DNA from: Bacteroidota bacterium
GTDB taxonomy: Bacteria; Bacteroidota; Bacteroidia; Flavobacteriales; Flavobacteriaceae
DNA length: 13,202 bases
Assembly (NCBI GenBank): GCA_024278565.1
Contig: JAJRSY010000242.1
Span: 1-13,202, forward strand
Direction of reading: 5' to 3'
Below are positions 1 to 6,750 of this stretch, piece by piece. The notes beneath the pieces were generated by a model, which worked only from the letters and a program-made list of their open reading frames with translations, searched no databases and was not told the origin of the DNA. Positions within the stretch are counted from its first letter, which is position 1, and each line of letters opens with the position of its first letter. Made by a program: the position numbers and the translations under genes.

Positions 1-818
1 AAATCCTTTAAGGCATCCAAATAAACATCCAGCTCATAATTCAAACAGCATTTTAGTTTACCACACTGGCCAGCAAGTTTTTGGGGGTTTAGTGAAAGCT
101 GTTGGTAACGGGCGGCCGAAGTGCTTACTGATCTGAAATCGGTCAACCAAGTTGAGCAGCAAAGCTCTCTTCCGCAAGACCCTATGCCACCTAAGCGTTG
201 GGCTTCTTCGCGGTAGCCTATCTGTCGCATATCAATACGAATACCGAAGGCTTTCGCCATGTCTTTTATCAACTGCCGAAAATCAACACGCTCCTCCGCG
301 GTATAATAAAAAGTGGCCTTTGATCCGTCGCCTTGAAATTCAACATCTGAAATCTTCATCTGAAGTTTTAAGATAATGGCGATCTCACGGGCGCGTTTTT
401 TGATCTCTTCTTCACGATCCCTGCATTTCTGCCAAATATCAACATCTTTTTGCGATGCTTTCCGATATATTTTTAACAGTTCAGGATCCTTATGGTCAAC
501 CTTCTTGCGCTTCATCTGAACTTTTACCAATTCTCCGGTAAGTGTGACCATACCAATATCATGGCCTGATTGGGCCTGAGTGGCCACAATATCACCAATG
601 GAGAAGGAAAGGTTCTCTGTATTTCTAAAAAAATCTTTTCTACTGTTTTTAAATCGCACCTCAACACATTCAAACGGTTTTTCACCATTCGGAAGCGACA
701 TATTGGAAAGCCAATCAAAGACCGTTAATTTATTACAACCATCGGTACCACAGGTGCCGTTGTTCTTGCACCCGCGTGGCTGCCCGTCCTTACCGGTCGA
801 ACAACTGCTACAACCCAT
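1..818 (-). CDS. ricT: RicT-like PSP1-domain iron-sulfur protein (3' end beyond left edge)
   Basis: The minus strand is open from an ATG at 816-818 to the left edge, giving 272 complete codons without a stop; the C-terminus is missing. The N-terminus is a short Cys-rich segment (Cys3, 6, 17, 23, 28), then a PSP1-type fold that includes GSCGRELCC (residues 213-221) and GQCGKLKCCLNYE (250-262). Cys215, 220, 221, 252, 257 and 258 are visible. These cysteine pairs are the hallmark of the YaaT/RicT family, which in Bacillus subtilis joins YlbF and YmcA in an Fe-S complex that assists RNase Y mRNA processing. Whether it does so in Bacteroidetes is not shown here. The ATG is preferred because the Cys-rich start typical of the flavobacterial proteins begins immediately after it. 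The gene is transcribed away from the lipoprotein cluster at 906 onward. Confidence 0.9.
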   Translation of the reverse strand, partial: MGCSSCSTGKDGQPRGCKNNGTCGTDGCNKLTVFDWLSNMSLPNGEKPFECVEVRFKNSRKDFFRNTENLSFSIGDIVATQAQSGHDIGMVTLTGELVKVQMKRKKVDHKDPELLKIYRKASQKDVDIWQKCRDREEEIKKRAREIAIILKLQMKISDVEFQGDGSKATFYYTAEERVDFRQLIKDMAKAFGIRIDMRQIGYREEAQRLGGIGSCGRELCCSTWLTDFRSVSTSAARYQQLSLNPQKLAGQCGKLKCCLNYELDVYLDALKD

Positions 819-885
819 ATTTTATATCTTGGTTTGGCAAAAACGAATGTTTTATGCCAAAAAAGGTTCATATTAAACTTAAATG

Positions 886-893
886 TAAAGATA
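886..893 (-). promoter_or_regulatory. Possible -7 element for ricT
   Basis: Read on the minus strand this is TATCTTTA, matching the Bacteroidetes -7 consensus TAnnTTTG at all but the last base. It would place a start site near 880 and a leader of about 60 nt. No clear TTG is present at the -33 distance, so the call is weak. Confidence 0.3.
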
Positions 894-905
894 GCATAAT
901 TTGTG

Positions 906-2747
906 ATGGAAAGAAAGGCTCTCGAATTTATGGCCTTGGTTTTATCGTTAGGCAATGCCTCTTCGGTATTACTGAATACAGTCTGTTTATTTTTATTCGT
1001 ACGGTTTAGGGATTTTTTCTTACTTTTATCAAAACCTTTAACTTCACATTATTATGATCAACTTTATACCCCCCCCCGCAACTCTCCTTCTTTTTTAAGA
1101 AAAGCAAAAACGTTTCTACCAGTGATTCTCGTATTACTCTCATGTGAAAAAGAACTTGAAGTCACTACTACTACCTCAAAACAAAGTGAAATATCGCAGG
1201 AAACGGAAAACTCACCAGCAATAGATTTTTTCAGCCAAGGCACAAAACTTGAAAACCCCTACACGGTTGAGAACATGAAGACTGCTCTGAGTAATATAAG
1301 AAAAAAGTCGTCCTCTTTTCTCCAAGGAAAGAAAGTGGGTGAAGCAATTAAAACCACCCATTATTATGTGCGTTTTTTACCCGAAAATGATTTTGAGAAA
1401 GCAAGGCTTCAAGAAGATGACGGCCTTACACTCTTCGATATGCCATTGGATTATGAATTTCCCGGAGGTGATGGCCCAGTGTTCCACGACGCCAATATTC
1501 CTACGGATAAAATTAGTTGGCAATATACCGTAGTGCCGGTAGACTATGATCTCAAAAAAACAGATCATGAGATCTTGGCAGAACTTTTCTTGGACCAAGA
1601 CCCCGAAGATGAAACGGCAAAAGTAAAAAACGGCCTTACATTAAAAGAATGGCAGACCCTGGAAGATGAGGCACTACGTATTACAGGCAATGGGTACGGT
1701 AACACTGAAAAAGGAGATGGTCTTTCAGCAAGAAGAAAATGGTATCCCGATGGCACTATCAATTACGAAGACAATACCACCAACCCATCGCGAACACTAC
1801 CATTGCAAGGAGTACAGGTCGTTGTGAAGCGATGGTTTAAATGGAGTACGAAATTTACCGATGCAAGGGGTTATTTCAGGGCACGTAAATTTAGGAGCAA
1901 AAAGGTGAAGGTGGCCATAAAATGGGAAAGGGCAGATTGGGACATTCGAGTGGGCTCTTACGGGCAGGCATGGTACAATTTTGTTGAGCTGAGAAGGGGT
2001 AATAACTGGAACTTGACCATACGCCGGGCATGGACTCCCTCAAATTGGCATTGGGCCAGTATACACCGAGGTGCTATGGAGTACTTTTACAACAACGGCC
2101 GTTATGGCATACGCAGACCTTATAAAAAATCGATTTTTGAAAAAAGGTTGCACATTGCTGGTAAATACAAAGACAACCGATGGTTTCCGGATCATTACTG
2201 GACCTGGAACAATATTATATGGTCGGCACCGGTAGGGGTTTATTCGCATGATGGAAATGGCAATGCACGTGACAGCCGACAGATTTTTGCGACCACCATT
2301 CATGAACTGGCGCACGTAAGCCATTGGGAGATTGGGTACAGCACTACACAGTACATAATCGAGGCGCTGAACGACGATCCTTTTCTGCCCGAAAGTTGGG
2401 CCGTTGGGGTTGAGCATGCAATTACGAATAGGGTATACCCTGAAACAATTGTTGGTGCAAATCTTTTCCCGCATGAAGGAAATTTGCAATGGCAAACATT
2501 GCGAATCATCCAAACGGAAAGTAAAGGCTATACGCCCATTGTCATTGATATGATGGACGATTTCAACCAAGGCGTTACAGATACAACTTTCCCGAACGAC
2601 AGAGTTTCTGGCTATACCCTAGGTCAATTGGAAAACGCCCTGCCCAAAGCGGGTTCATGGTGGGAGTGGCGCAAGCGCATCAGAGATAAATATACCAACT
2701 CAACAGAGGGGGCCGAGCTCGATTATTTGTTCAGGGAATATAGATAA
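906..2747 (+). CDS. Lipoprotein with HELAH gluzincin-like metallopeptidase motif; N-terminus uncertain
   Basis: From the ATG at 906 the frame encodes 613 residues. A lipobox-like segment (LVLLSC, Cys at residue 80, codon 1143) lies unusually far inside, which argues that the first 60 or so residues are not native. The middle (about 298-350) resembles a carboxypeptidase-regulatory-like beta domain (GVQVVVKRWF, then a TDARGYF turn). HELAH is at 466-470 (2301-2315). A downstream ESWAVGVE segment supplies Glu496 as a candidate third zinc ligand, so the region looks like a gluzincin. I recall similar uncharacterised Bacteroidetes lipoproteins with HELAH, ESWA and a DRVSGYT segment, but no substrate is known to me. 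The next gene follows after 11 bp, suggesting an operon. Alternative start: ATG 1054, which would come into frame only if the C9 tract at 1069-1077 had one more C. Confidence 0.75.
   Translation: MERKALEFMALVLSLGNASSVLLNTVCLFLFVRFRDFFLLLSKPLTSHYYDQLYTPPRNSPSFLRKAKTFLPVILVLLSCEKELEVTTTTSKQSEISQETENSPAIDFFSQGTKLENPYTVENMKTALSNIRKKSSSFLQGKKVGEAIKTTHYYVRFLPENDFEKARLQEDDGLTLFDMPLDYEFPGGDGPVFHDANIPTDKISWQYTVVPVDYDLKKTDHEILAELFLDQDPEDETAKVKNGLTLKEWQTLEDEALRITGNGYGNTEKGDGLSARRKWYPDGTINYEDNTTNPSRTLPLQGVQVVVKRWFKWSTKFTDARGYFRARKFRSKKVKVAIKWERADWDIRVGSYGQAWYNFVELRRGNNWNLTIRRAWTPSNWHWASIHRGAMEYFYNNGRYGIRRPYKKSIFEKRLHIAGKYKDNRWFPDHYWTWNNIIWSAPVGVYSHDGNGNARDSRQIFATTIHELAHVSHWEIGYSTTQYIIEALNDDPFLPESWAVGVEHAITNRVYPETIVGANLFPHEGNLQWQTLRIIQTESKGYTPIVIDMMDDFNQGVTDTTFPNDRVSGYTLGQLENALPKAGSWWEWRKRIRDKYTNSTEGAELDYLFREYR
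1021..1028 (+). promoter_or_regulatory. Possible -7 element of the lipoprotein cluster
   Basis: TACTTTTA matches TAnnTTTG at all but the last base. It would give a start near 1034, about 20 nt before ATG 1054. That position is downstream of ATG 906 and so is compatible only with the shorter lipoprotein start. No convincing -33 TTG is present. Confidence 0.28.
1069..1077 (+). repeat. C9 homopolymer just upstream of the lipoprotein signal peptide
   Basis: Nine consecutive C residues lie between ATG 1054 and the hydrophobic signal segment. With nine Cs, ATG 1054 reads into a TAA after 14 codons. With ten (or seven) it joins the lipoprotein frame and places the lipobox Cys at about residue 31, a normal signal-peptide length. 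The tract is either a slippage site or a homopolymer length error. Confidence 0.8.
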
Positions 2748-2758
2748 ATTGCAAGATC

Positions 2759-3184
2759 ATGAATAAACTAGGTTTAGTAATTATATTGCTTTTTGCATCA
2801 AACGGCTGTGTAGACCTTGCAAGTGATGATATCGAATATACCATGTTCAACAAGACCGATATGCCCGTAAAAATAATGGGGTTTGTTAGACCAGTAGATA
2901 CAGACTATGGCAGGGCGGCCCCAATATCAATTGATTCGAATTCTGAGTTTAAGGTCGTTAGAATTACCGGATTGGACGATAATACAGGACAGCGGTTTTA
3001 TTCGAGCTTTGGCGTCGATTCAGTTAGAATTGTTTTTGACAATAAGAGGGTCAAGATCTATACAAGGGAAAGTGTGTTCAATACAGCTGAGGCAAGTATT
3101 TTGGACGGTGATGACAATAACCAACATTTTATCACACAATCAGATTATGATACGGCAGAGGACTGCAACGGTGATTGTGAATGA
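2759..3184 (+). CDS. Small lipoprotein of unknown function
   Basis: A 141-residue protein with a short hydrophobic signal (MNKLGLVIILLFASNGC) and a lipobox-like SNGC, so Cys17 would be lipidated. The mature part is rich in Asp and beta-strand-like segments and ends in a short Cys-containing acidic tail (DCNGDCE), where the two cysteines could form a disulfide. I do not recognise a domain. It starts 11 bp after the metallopeptidase-like lipoprotein and is probably co-transcribed with it. In related flavobacteria I recall small lipoproteins next to HELAH lipoproteins, which would make a paired function plausible, but that is inference. There is no Shine-Dalgarno sequence, as usual in Bacteroidetes. 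Membrane location (inner leaflet, or surface after export) cannot be decided from sequence. Confidence 0.8.
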   Translation: MNKLGLVIILLFASNGCVDLASDDIEYTMFNKTDMPVKIMGFVRPVDTDYGRAAPISIDSNSEFKVVRITGLDDNTGQRFYSSFGVDSVRIVFDNKRVKIYTRESVFNTAEASILDGDDNNQHFITQSDYDTAEDCNGDCE

Positions 3185-3233
3185 CCATTTTTTTCGGCAG
3201 CTCGTTAAAAACAATAAAAAAATCGCAATAAAT

Positions 3234-3758
3234 ATGAAATTTTTACACCGCAACACTCTGGCAATCTTTCTTTTTTGTACGTTTTCAAGCCTGCTCTATT
3301 CGCAAAAACCAAATATCGGAATAGTGGGCGGCTATCTCAACAGCACTCAAAATAATATTGGGGGCGATGCCAGCGCAAGATCCGTACTGTCTGGCTTTTA
3401 CCTTGGTGCTTATGCCGATATAGCCTTGTCAGAATCTTTTGAACTATCGCCCGAGCTTGATTTTGCTTTTTTAGATGGTTCGAACTTTGGCTATTTGGTA
3501 CTAAAGGCCAAATACTACCCCGTACAAAACCTGTACATTCAGGCAGGACCACAATTGAGCTATATTTTAGAGAAGGTAAACAACAACTTCAACAAACTTG
3601 GTGTTGATATGGTTATGGGCCTTGGGTACGACATTACAGATAAACTGCATGTTCAGGCAAGATACGCCCCCCAACTTACAAAACGGAACAAAATTACTGA
3701 AGCTGAAAATATCAGGTTCAATTGGCTTCAAATCGGAATCGGCTATAAATTTCTATAG
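3234..3758 (+). CDS. Small outer-membrane beta-barrel protein
   Basis: A 174-residue protein. The signal peptide MKFLHRNTLAIFLFCTFSS is followed by LLYSQ, the usual flavobacterial cleavage context. The mature part has repeated alternating strands (IGIVGGYLNS, SGFYLGAYADIAL, NLYIQAGPQLSYIL, KLHVQARYAPQL) and ends in LQIGIGYKFL, an aromatic-hydrophobic terminal strand typical of BAM substrates. It resembles PorT/OmpW-like barrels of eight or so strands with no assigned substrate. The frame is open upstream to 2907, but that extension overlaps the preceding lipoprotein gene in another frame and lacks a signal peptide, so ATG 3234 is preferred. It lies 49 bp after the small lipoprotein and probably closes the same transcript. 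It converges on trhO with only 6 bp between stop codons and no obvious terminator. Confidence 0.85.
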   Translation: MKFLHRNTLAIFLFCTFSSLLYSQKPNIGIVGGYLNSTQNNIGGDASARSVLSGFYLGAYADIALSESFELSPELDFAFLDGSNFGYLVLKAKYYPVQNLYIQAGPQLSYILEKVNNNFNKLGVDMVMGLGYDITDKLHVQARYAPQLTKRNKITEAENIRFNWLQIGIGYKFL

Positions 3759-3764
3759 ACCGTT

Positions 3765-4796
3765 CTATTTTTTAAATCGCAACACCTCAGACCTTCCCTT
3801 TTTGAATATCTTATTGCTCACCACCTTGCCCCTACGTAATTTTTTCTGCTCTTCATAGGGCAGGTTATAAACTTTCTTACAAGCATCTGAACAACAAACA
3901 TCCATTTTGTCGGCACAGGCAGCGCATTGTATAAATAGGAGGTGACAGGCCTCGTTGGCACAGTTCACATGGGTGTCACAAGGGTTGCCACATTGATGGC
4001 AGTTGGCAACAACAACATCAGAAATGCGCTCACTACGCCTGTGATCGAACACAAAATTCTTTCCCATAAACTTGTTCTCCAAGTTTTTGTTCGCTACTTG
4101 CCGGGCATATTCGATAATGCCCCCTTCTAACTGATATACCTGTTTAAACCCTTTGTGCTTGTAGTAGGCACTTGCCTTTTCGCAACGAATTCCACCTGTA
4201 CAGTACATGACCAGTTTTTTATCCTCTTTGGGGGCGGCCAAATCTTTTTCAATAATGTCAAGCGAATCGCGAAAAGTATCAACATCAGGGGTAATGGCAT
4301 TTTTAAAATGGCCTATCTCGCTTTCATAATGGTTGCGCATATCTACCAAAACCGTATTGGGGTCTTCAATAAGTTCATTGAACCGCTCTGCACCAACGTG
4401 AATGCCCTTATTGGTGACGTCAAAGGTTTTGTCGTTCAGACCATCGGCCACAATCTTGTGACGCACTTTTACCTTCAGCTTCAAAAACGACTTATTGTCT
4501 TGCTCTATGGCAATGTTCAAACGAACACCGGTCAAGAAAGAAATACTGTCAAGGTGGGTTTTAAACGTTTTAAAATGTTCTGCTGGCACCGATAATTGGG
4601 CGTTGATGCCCTCATGGGCAACATAGATTCTGCCCAGTACATCGAGTTCGTTCCAATGAATGAATACATGGTTTCTAAAAATGGTCGTATTGCCCAATTG
4701 TGCATATTTGTAGAAAGAAATCGTCAAACGTTCTTGACCGGCCGCTTCAATAAGTACCGTTCTTTCCTTTGCACTTAATGTATTGTACAGTTGCAT
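3765..4796 (-). CDS. trhO: tRNA uridine(34) hydroxylase, rhodanese-related
   Basis: A 343-residue protein, close to the length of Escherichia coli YceA/TrhO (about 350). An N-terminal domain containing HEGINAQLS (61-69) is followed by a rhodanese domain at about 137-236 with the loop CTGGIRCEKA: catalytic Cys199 and the second family cysteine Cys205. The C-terminus carries a Cys cluster (266, 269, 273, 279, 284, 291, 294, 301, 302, 306), probably metal-binding. TrhO uses O2 to form 5-hydroxyuridine at tRNA position 34, the precursor of wobble modifications such as cmo5U or mo5U. Transcription probably starts from the strong promoter at 4856-4885, with a leader of about 55 nt containing a 15-bp dyad. 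The gene is divergent from recA and convergent with the barrel gene. Confidence 0.93.
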   Translation of the reverse strand: MQLYNTLSAKERTVLIEAAGQERLTISFYKYAQLGNTTIFRNHVFIHWNELDVLGRIYVAHEGINAQLSVPAEHFKTFKTHLDSISFLTGVRLNIAIEQDNKSFLKLKVKVRHKIVADGLNDKTFDVTNKGIHVGAERFNELIEDPNTVLVDMRNHYESEIGHFKNAITPDVDTFRDSLDIIEKDLAAPKEDKKLVMYCTGGIRCEKASAYYKHKGFKQVYQLEGGIIEYARQVANKNLENKFMGKNFVFDHRRSERISDVVVANCHQCGNPCDTHVNCANEACHLLFIQCAACADKMDVCCSDACKKVYNLPYEEQKKLRRGKVVSNKIFKKGRSEVLRFKK

Positions 4797-4833
4797 GCTA
4801 TACCAATATTTAAGTTAAGGAATAAATTGTTTC

Positions 4834-4848
4834 AACCTAAGTTAGGTT
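4834..4848. promoter_or_regulatory. 15-bp dyad in the trhO leader (candidate operator)
   Basis: AACCTAAGTTAGGTT is a perfect inverted repeat with 7-nt arms around a central G. It lies at roughly +2 to +16 of the predicted trhO transcript. Its core CTAAnTTAG is shared with the dyad at 5081-5095 on the recA side, so one regulator could bind both. Confidence 0.5.
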
Positions 4849-4855
4849 CTATGGA

Positions 4856-4885
4856 CAAAAATAAGAAGAACTCTTTTTTAAACAA
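4856..4885 (-). promoter_or_regulatory. trhO promoter, full Bacteroidetes consensus
   Basis: On the minus strand TTG (4885-4883) is followed after 19 nt by TATTTTTG (4863-4856), a perfect TAnnTTTG. The predicted start is near 4850, about 54 nt before the trhO ATG. The -33 TTG is embedded in the T-tract of the terminator at 4884-4917, so the end of one transcript and the promoter of the next overlap. Confidence 0.65.
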
Positions 4886-4917
4886 AAAAAAGAGCCCCGA
4901 ATTGTATCAGGACTCTT
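4884..4917 (-). terminator. Intrinsic terminator on the minus strand, upstream of trhO
   Basis: Read on the minus strand, the 11-nt arm AAGAGTCCTGA (4917-4907) pairs with TCGGGGCTCTT (4900-4890) across a 6-nt loop and is followed by eight Ts (4891-4884). The two non-Watson-Crick positions are G-U on this strand but A-C on the plus strand, which fixes the orientation. No annotated gene lies upstream of it on the minus strand, so it must end an unrecognised transcript or act as an insulator in front of trhO. Confidence 0.7.
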
Positions 4918-5040
4918 TCTCGGCCTTTCCTTTTCTTTTTCATAACATTCTTTGAAGAACACTTAATGTTAGGAAGAGACCATCGTTGCCCACTATGAGT
5001 AAATAGCGGTTATCACATTTTTTTATTAGATGCGCCTTTT
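4884..5040 (-). ncRNA. Candidate small RNA between recA and trhO
   Basis: Three hairpins follow one another on the minus strand. First, CCGCTAT pairs with ATAGTGG (5009-4990, loop of 6, one G-U pair that would be A-C on the other strand). Second, TAACATT pairs with AATGTTA (4971-4943). Third is the T-tract terminator at 4917-4884. G-U pairing confined to one strand suggests a selected RNA. The 5' end is a guess. Possible -7 boxes TCTTTTTG (5079-5072) and CCTTTTTG (5049-5042) are imperfect. No family could be assigned. Confidence 0.3.
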
Positions 5041-5061
5041 GCAAAAAGGTTGCGTGCGACA

Positions 5062-5092
5062 TTGTTATATGCAAAAAGAAATGCTAATTTAG
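5062..5092 (+). promoter_or_regulatory. Candidate recA promoter
   Basis: TTG (5062-5064), then 20 nt, then TAATTTAG (5085-5092), one base off TAnnTTTG. The predicted start is near 5098, giving a leader of about 13 nt before the recA ATG. The -7 box lies inside the dyad at 5081-5095. Confidence 0.5.
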
Positions 5093-5095
5093 CAT
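5081..5095. promoter_or_regulatory. 15-bp dyad over the recA -7 box (candidate operator)
   Basis: ATGCTAATTTAGCAT is a perfect inverted repeat with 7-nt arms around a central T and covers the whole predicted -7 element of recA. A protein bound here would block initiation, which suggests repression, possibly damage-responsive. It is not a classical E. coli-type LexA box (CTG-N10-CAG). Confidence 0.5.
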
Positions 5096-5111
5096 CGCTA
5101 ATACAAAAAAA

Positions 5112-6116
5112 ATGAGTTCTGAAAAAGAAGCAAAATTAAAGGCCTTAAAACTTACCCTTGACAAGTTGGACAAAACATACGGCAAGGGTGCCGTAATGAA
5201 AATGGGGGATCGTGTATTTGAAGACGTTGAGGTAATTCCTTCAGGTTCTCTTGGCTTGGATATTGCATTGGGCGTGGGAGGATACCCAAGAGGTAGGGTC
5301 GTTGAAATCTATGGTCCCGAATCTTCAGGAAAGACCACCTTGACACTTCATGCCATTGCCGAAGCCCAAAAACAAGGAGGTATTGCAGCTTTTATAGATG
5401 CAGAACACGCATTTGATCGTTTCTATGCCGAAAATCTGGGCATCGATATTGATAACCTTATCATTTCACAACCCGATAATGGCGAACAAGGTTTAGAGAT
5501 TGCCGATAATTTAATACGTTCCGGTGCTATTGATATTGTTGTCATCGATTCTGTTGCGGCCCTGACCCCTAAAAGTGAGATCGAAGGCGAAATGGGGGAC
5601 TCAAAAATGGGATTGCATGCGCGATTGATGTCACAGGCCTTGAGAAAATTGACGGGTTCTATCAGCAAAACTAATTGTACCGTGATATTCATCAACCAAT
5701 TGCGTGAAAAAATAGGCGTAATGTTCGGTAGCCCAGAAGTCACCACGGGCGGTAATGCACTTAAGTTCTATGCATCGGTACGTATCGATATCAGAAGATC
5801 TACACAGATAAAAGATACAGATGGTCGTGTTCTGGGCAACAAGACCCGGGTAAAAGTGGTAAAGAACAAAGTGGCCCCACCGTTTCGAATGACAGAGTTC
5901 GACATTATGTACGGCGAGGGCATTTCTAAAGTAGGTGAAATCATCGATCTTGGGGTCGAATACGAAATCATCAAAAAAAGTGGGTCATGGTTCAGCTACG
6001 GTGACACCAAGCTAGGACAGGGCCGTGACGGGGTCAAAGCCCTTTTGTTGGACAATCCGGAACTCTTCGAAGAGTTGGAAGCCAAGATACGTGAAGCCAT
6101 CAAGGCATTAAAATAA
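5112..6116 (+). CDS. recA: Recombinase RecA
   Basis: A 334-residue DNA-dependent ATPase that forms filaments on single-stranded DNA and drives strand exchange and recombinational repair. The Walker A motif GPESSGKT is at 68-75. DAEHAFD places the catalytic-type Glu at 98. The Walker B strand VVIDSVAAL is at 143-151. The L2 DNA-binding loop region NQLREKIGVMFGSPEVTTGG spans about 195-214. The length is on the short side for RecA because the C-terminal acidic tail is brief, as in many Bacteroidetes. The start ATG 5112 leaves the usual short N-terminal helix. The gene is divergent from trhO, with its promoter overlapped by a 15-bp dyad. The following lipoprotein gene is 58 bp downstream on the same strand, and no terminator is visible between them. 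Confidence 0.98.
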   Translation: MSSEKEAKLKALKLTLDKLDKTYGKGAVMKMGDRVFEDVEVIPSGSLGLDIALGVGGYPRGRVVEIYGPESSGKTTLTLHAIAEAQKQGGIAAFIDAEHAFDRFYAENLGIDIDNLIISQPDNGEQGLEIADNLIRSGAIDIVVIDSVAALTPKSEIEGEMGDSKMGLHARLMSQALRKLTGSISKTNCTVIFINQLREKIGVMFGSPEVTTGGNALKFYASVRIDIRRSTQIKDTDGRVLGNKTRVKVVKNKVAPPFRMTEFDIMYGEGISKVGEIIDLGVEYEIIKKSGSWFSYGDTKLGQGRDGVKALLLDNPELFEELEAKIREAIKALK

Positions 6117-6174
6117 GCATCCCTTACGCAACCAATTTCCTTTATTCGCATCTTTATAACAAAAATCGGTGCTA

Positions 6175-6591
6175 ATGAAGAAGCGTTTTTTCACATTCTT
6201 ATTACTGGTTGCAGGGCTAACAATCAGTTCTTGCAGTAACGATAGTTCGCCAAATTTCAAGTTTGTTCCCCTACCAATTATCAGTGCAGAACTGCCAGAA
6301 TCATTTACTCTAGGTCACACCTATAAAATAAGTGTGACCTATGCCTTACCGGATGGCTGTACCCATTTTTCTAATTTTCATGTGACCGATAAAGACATTA
6401 CCACCCGTAACGTCGTGATTTTCGGTACTGAACGAACCGATCAAGAAGTTTGCACCGAGGCCATTGTGGAGGAAACAGCTACTTTTAATTTTGTTGTTCT
6501 GTATTCTGAAACCTATATCTTCCGTTTTTGGAAAGGCGAAAGTGCAAATGGCGAACAAGAATATTTTGAAGTGGAGGTTCCTGTAAACTAA
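6175..6591 (+). CDS. Small lipoprotein of unknown function
   Basis: A 138-residue protein. MKKRFFTFLLLVAGLTISSC gives a lipoprotein signal with Cys20 as the lipidated residue. An in-frame GTG at 6169 exists, but ATG 6175 gives the canonical MKKR start. The mature domain is a short beta-rich stretch of about 110 residues with two internal cysteines (in DGCTHF and EVCTEA) and no recognised motif; it looks like a single immunoglobulin-like sandwich, which is inference. The coding sequence contains a perfect 10-bp inverted repeat (6311-6341). The stop codon TAA (6589-6591) coincides with the left edge of a MITE-like element, so the element seems to have inserted at the stop codon and duplicated TAA. 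The gene lies downstream of recA, 58 bp away, and could receive read-through. Confidence 0.82.
   Translation: MKKRFFTFLLLVAGLTISSCSNDSSPNFKFVPLPIISAELPESFTLGHTYKISVTYALPDGCTHFSNFHVTDKDITTRNVVIFGTERTDQEVCTEAIVEETATFNFVVLYSETYIFRFWKGESANGEQEYFEVEVPVN
6311..6341. repeat. Perfect 10-bp inverted repeat inside the lipoprotein gene
   Basis: TAGGTCACAC (6311-6320) and GTGTGACCTA (6332-6341) are exact inverted copies separated by 11 nt, within codons for the LGHTYKISVTYAL region. No T-tract follows, so it is not an intrinsic terminator. It may be a chance outcome of codon choice or an mRNA hairpin. Confidence 0.6.
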
Positions 6592-6750
6592 GTGTCTGTT
6601 CAGAAATAAAAGATACAGAACAGGCGAAGTTATTTTGTTTGCTAATAAGGCGAAAAACACACACATAGCATCGCTATGGGGAGTATTTTCAACGCAATTA
6701 GCGGACAAAAGGACAAGACTGAATGTACCGTTTGTTTATGAACAGACACT
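6591..6750. mobile_element. MITE-like foldback element, about 160 bp, with terminal inverted repeats
   Basis: The ends AGTGTCTGTTCA (6591-6602) and TGAACAGACACT (6739-6750) are perfect 12-bp inverted repeats. The similarity continues inward to about 27 bp with four mismatches (AAA, AAA and GnTACA conserved). The interior folds too: TTTTGTTTGCTAAT pairs with ATTAGCGGACAAAA, including two G-U pairs on the plus strand, and CATAGC-atc-GCTATG forms the tip. If the element proper is 6592-6749, the flanks are TAA on both sides, a possible 3-bp target duplication of the TNA type used by some IS5-group elements. There is no coding capacity, so it would be non-autonomous. It lies between the lipoprotein stop codon and the sigma-factor gene. 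Confidence 0.65.

Noticed and set aside
152..955. Several short frames over and next to ricT
   Set aside because: The uninterrupted minus-strand RicT frame explains 1-818; the rest have no recognisable features.
2040..2570. 176-codon minus-strand frame opposite the HELAH lipoprotein gene
   Set aside because: It is the antisense of a gene with a clear metallopeptidase motif; its translation shows no domain or signal peptide.
2907..3233. Upstream extension of the small barrel protein to 283 residues
   Set aside because: It overlaps the small lipoprotein gene in another frame and would bury the signal peptide at ATG 3234.
4155..4595. 146-codon plus-strand frame opposite trhO
   Set aside because: It lies wholly within the conserved trhO coding sequence; no start context or protein similarity is apparent.
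5037..5046. TTTTGCAAAA palindrome upstream of recA
   Set aside because: Short and AT-rich, so it is likely by chance; the 15-bp dyads nearby are much better supported.
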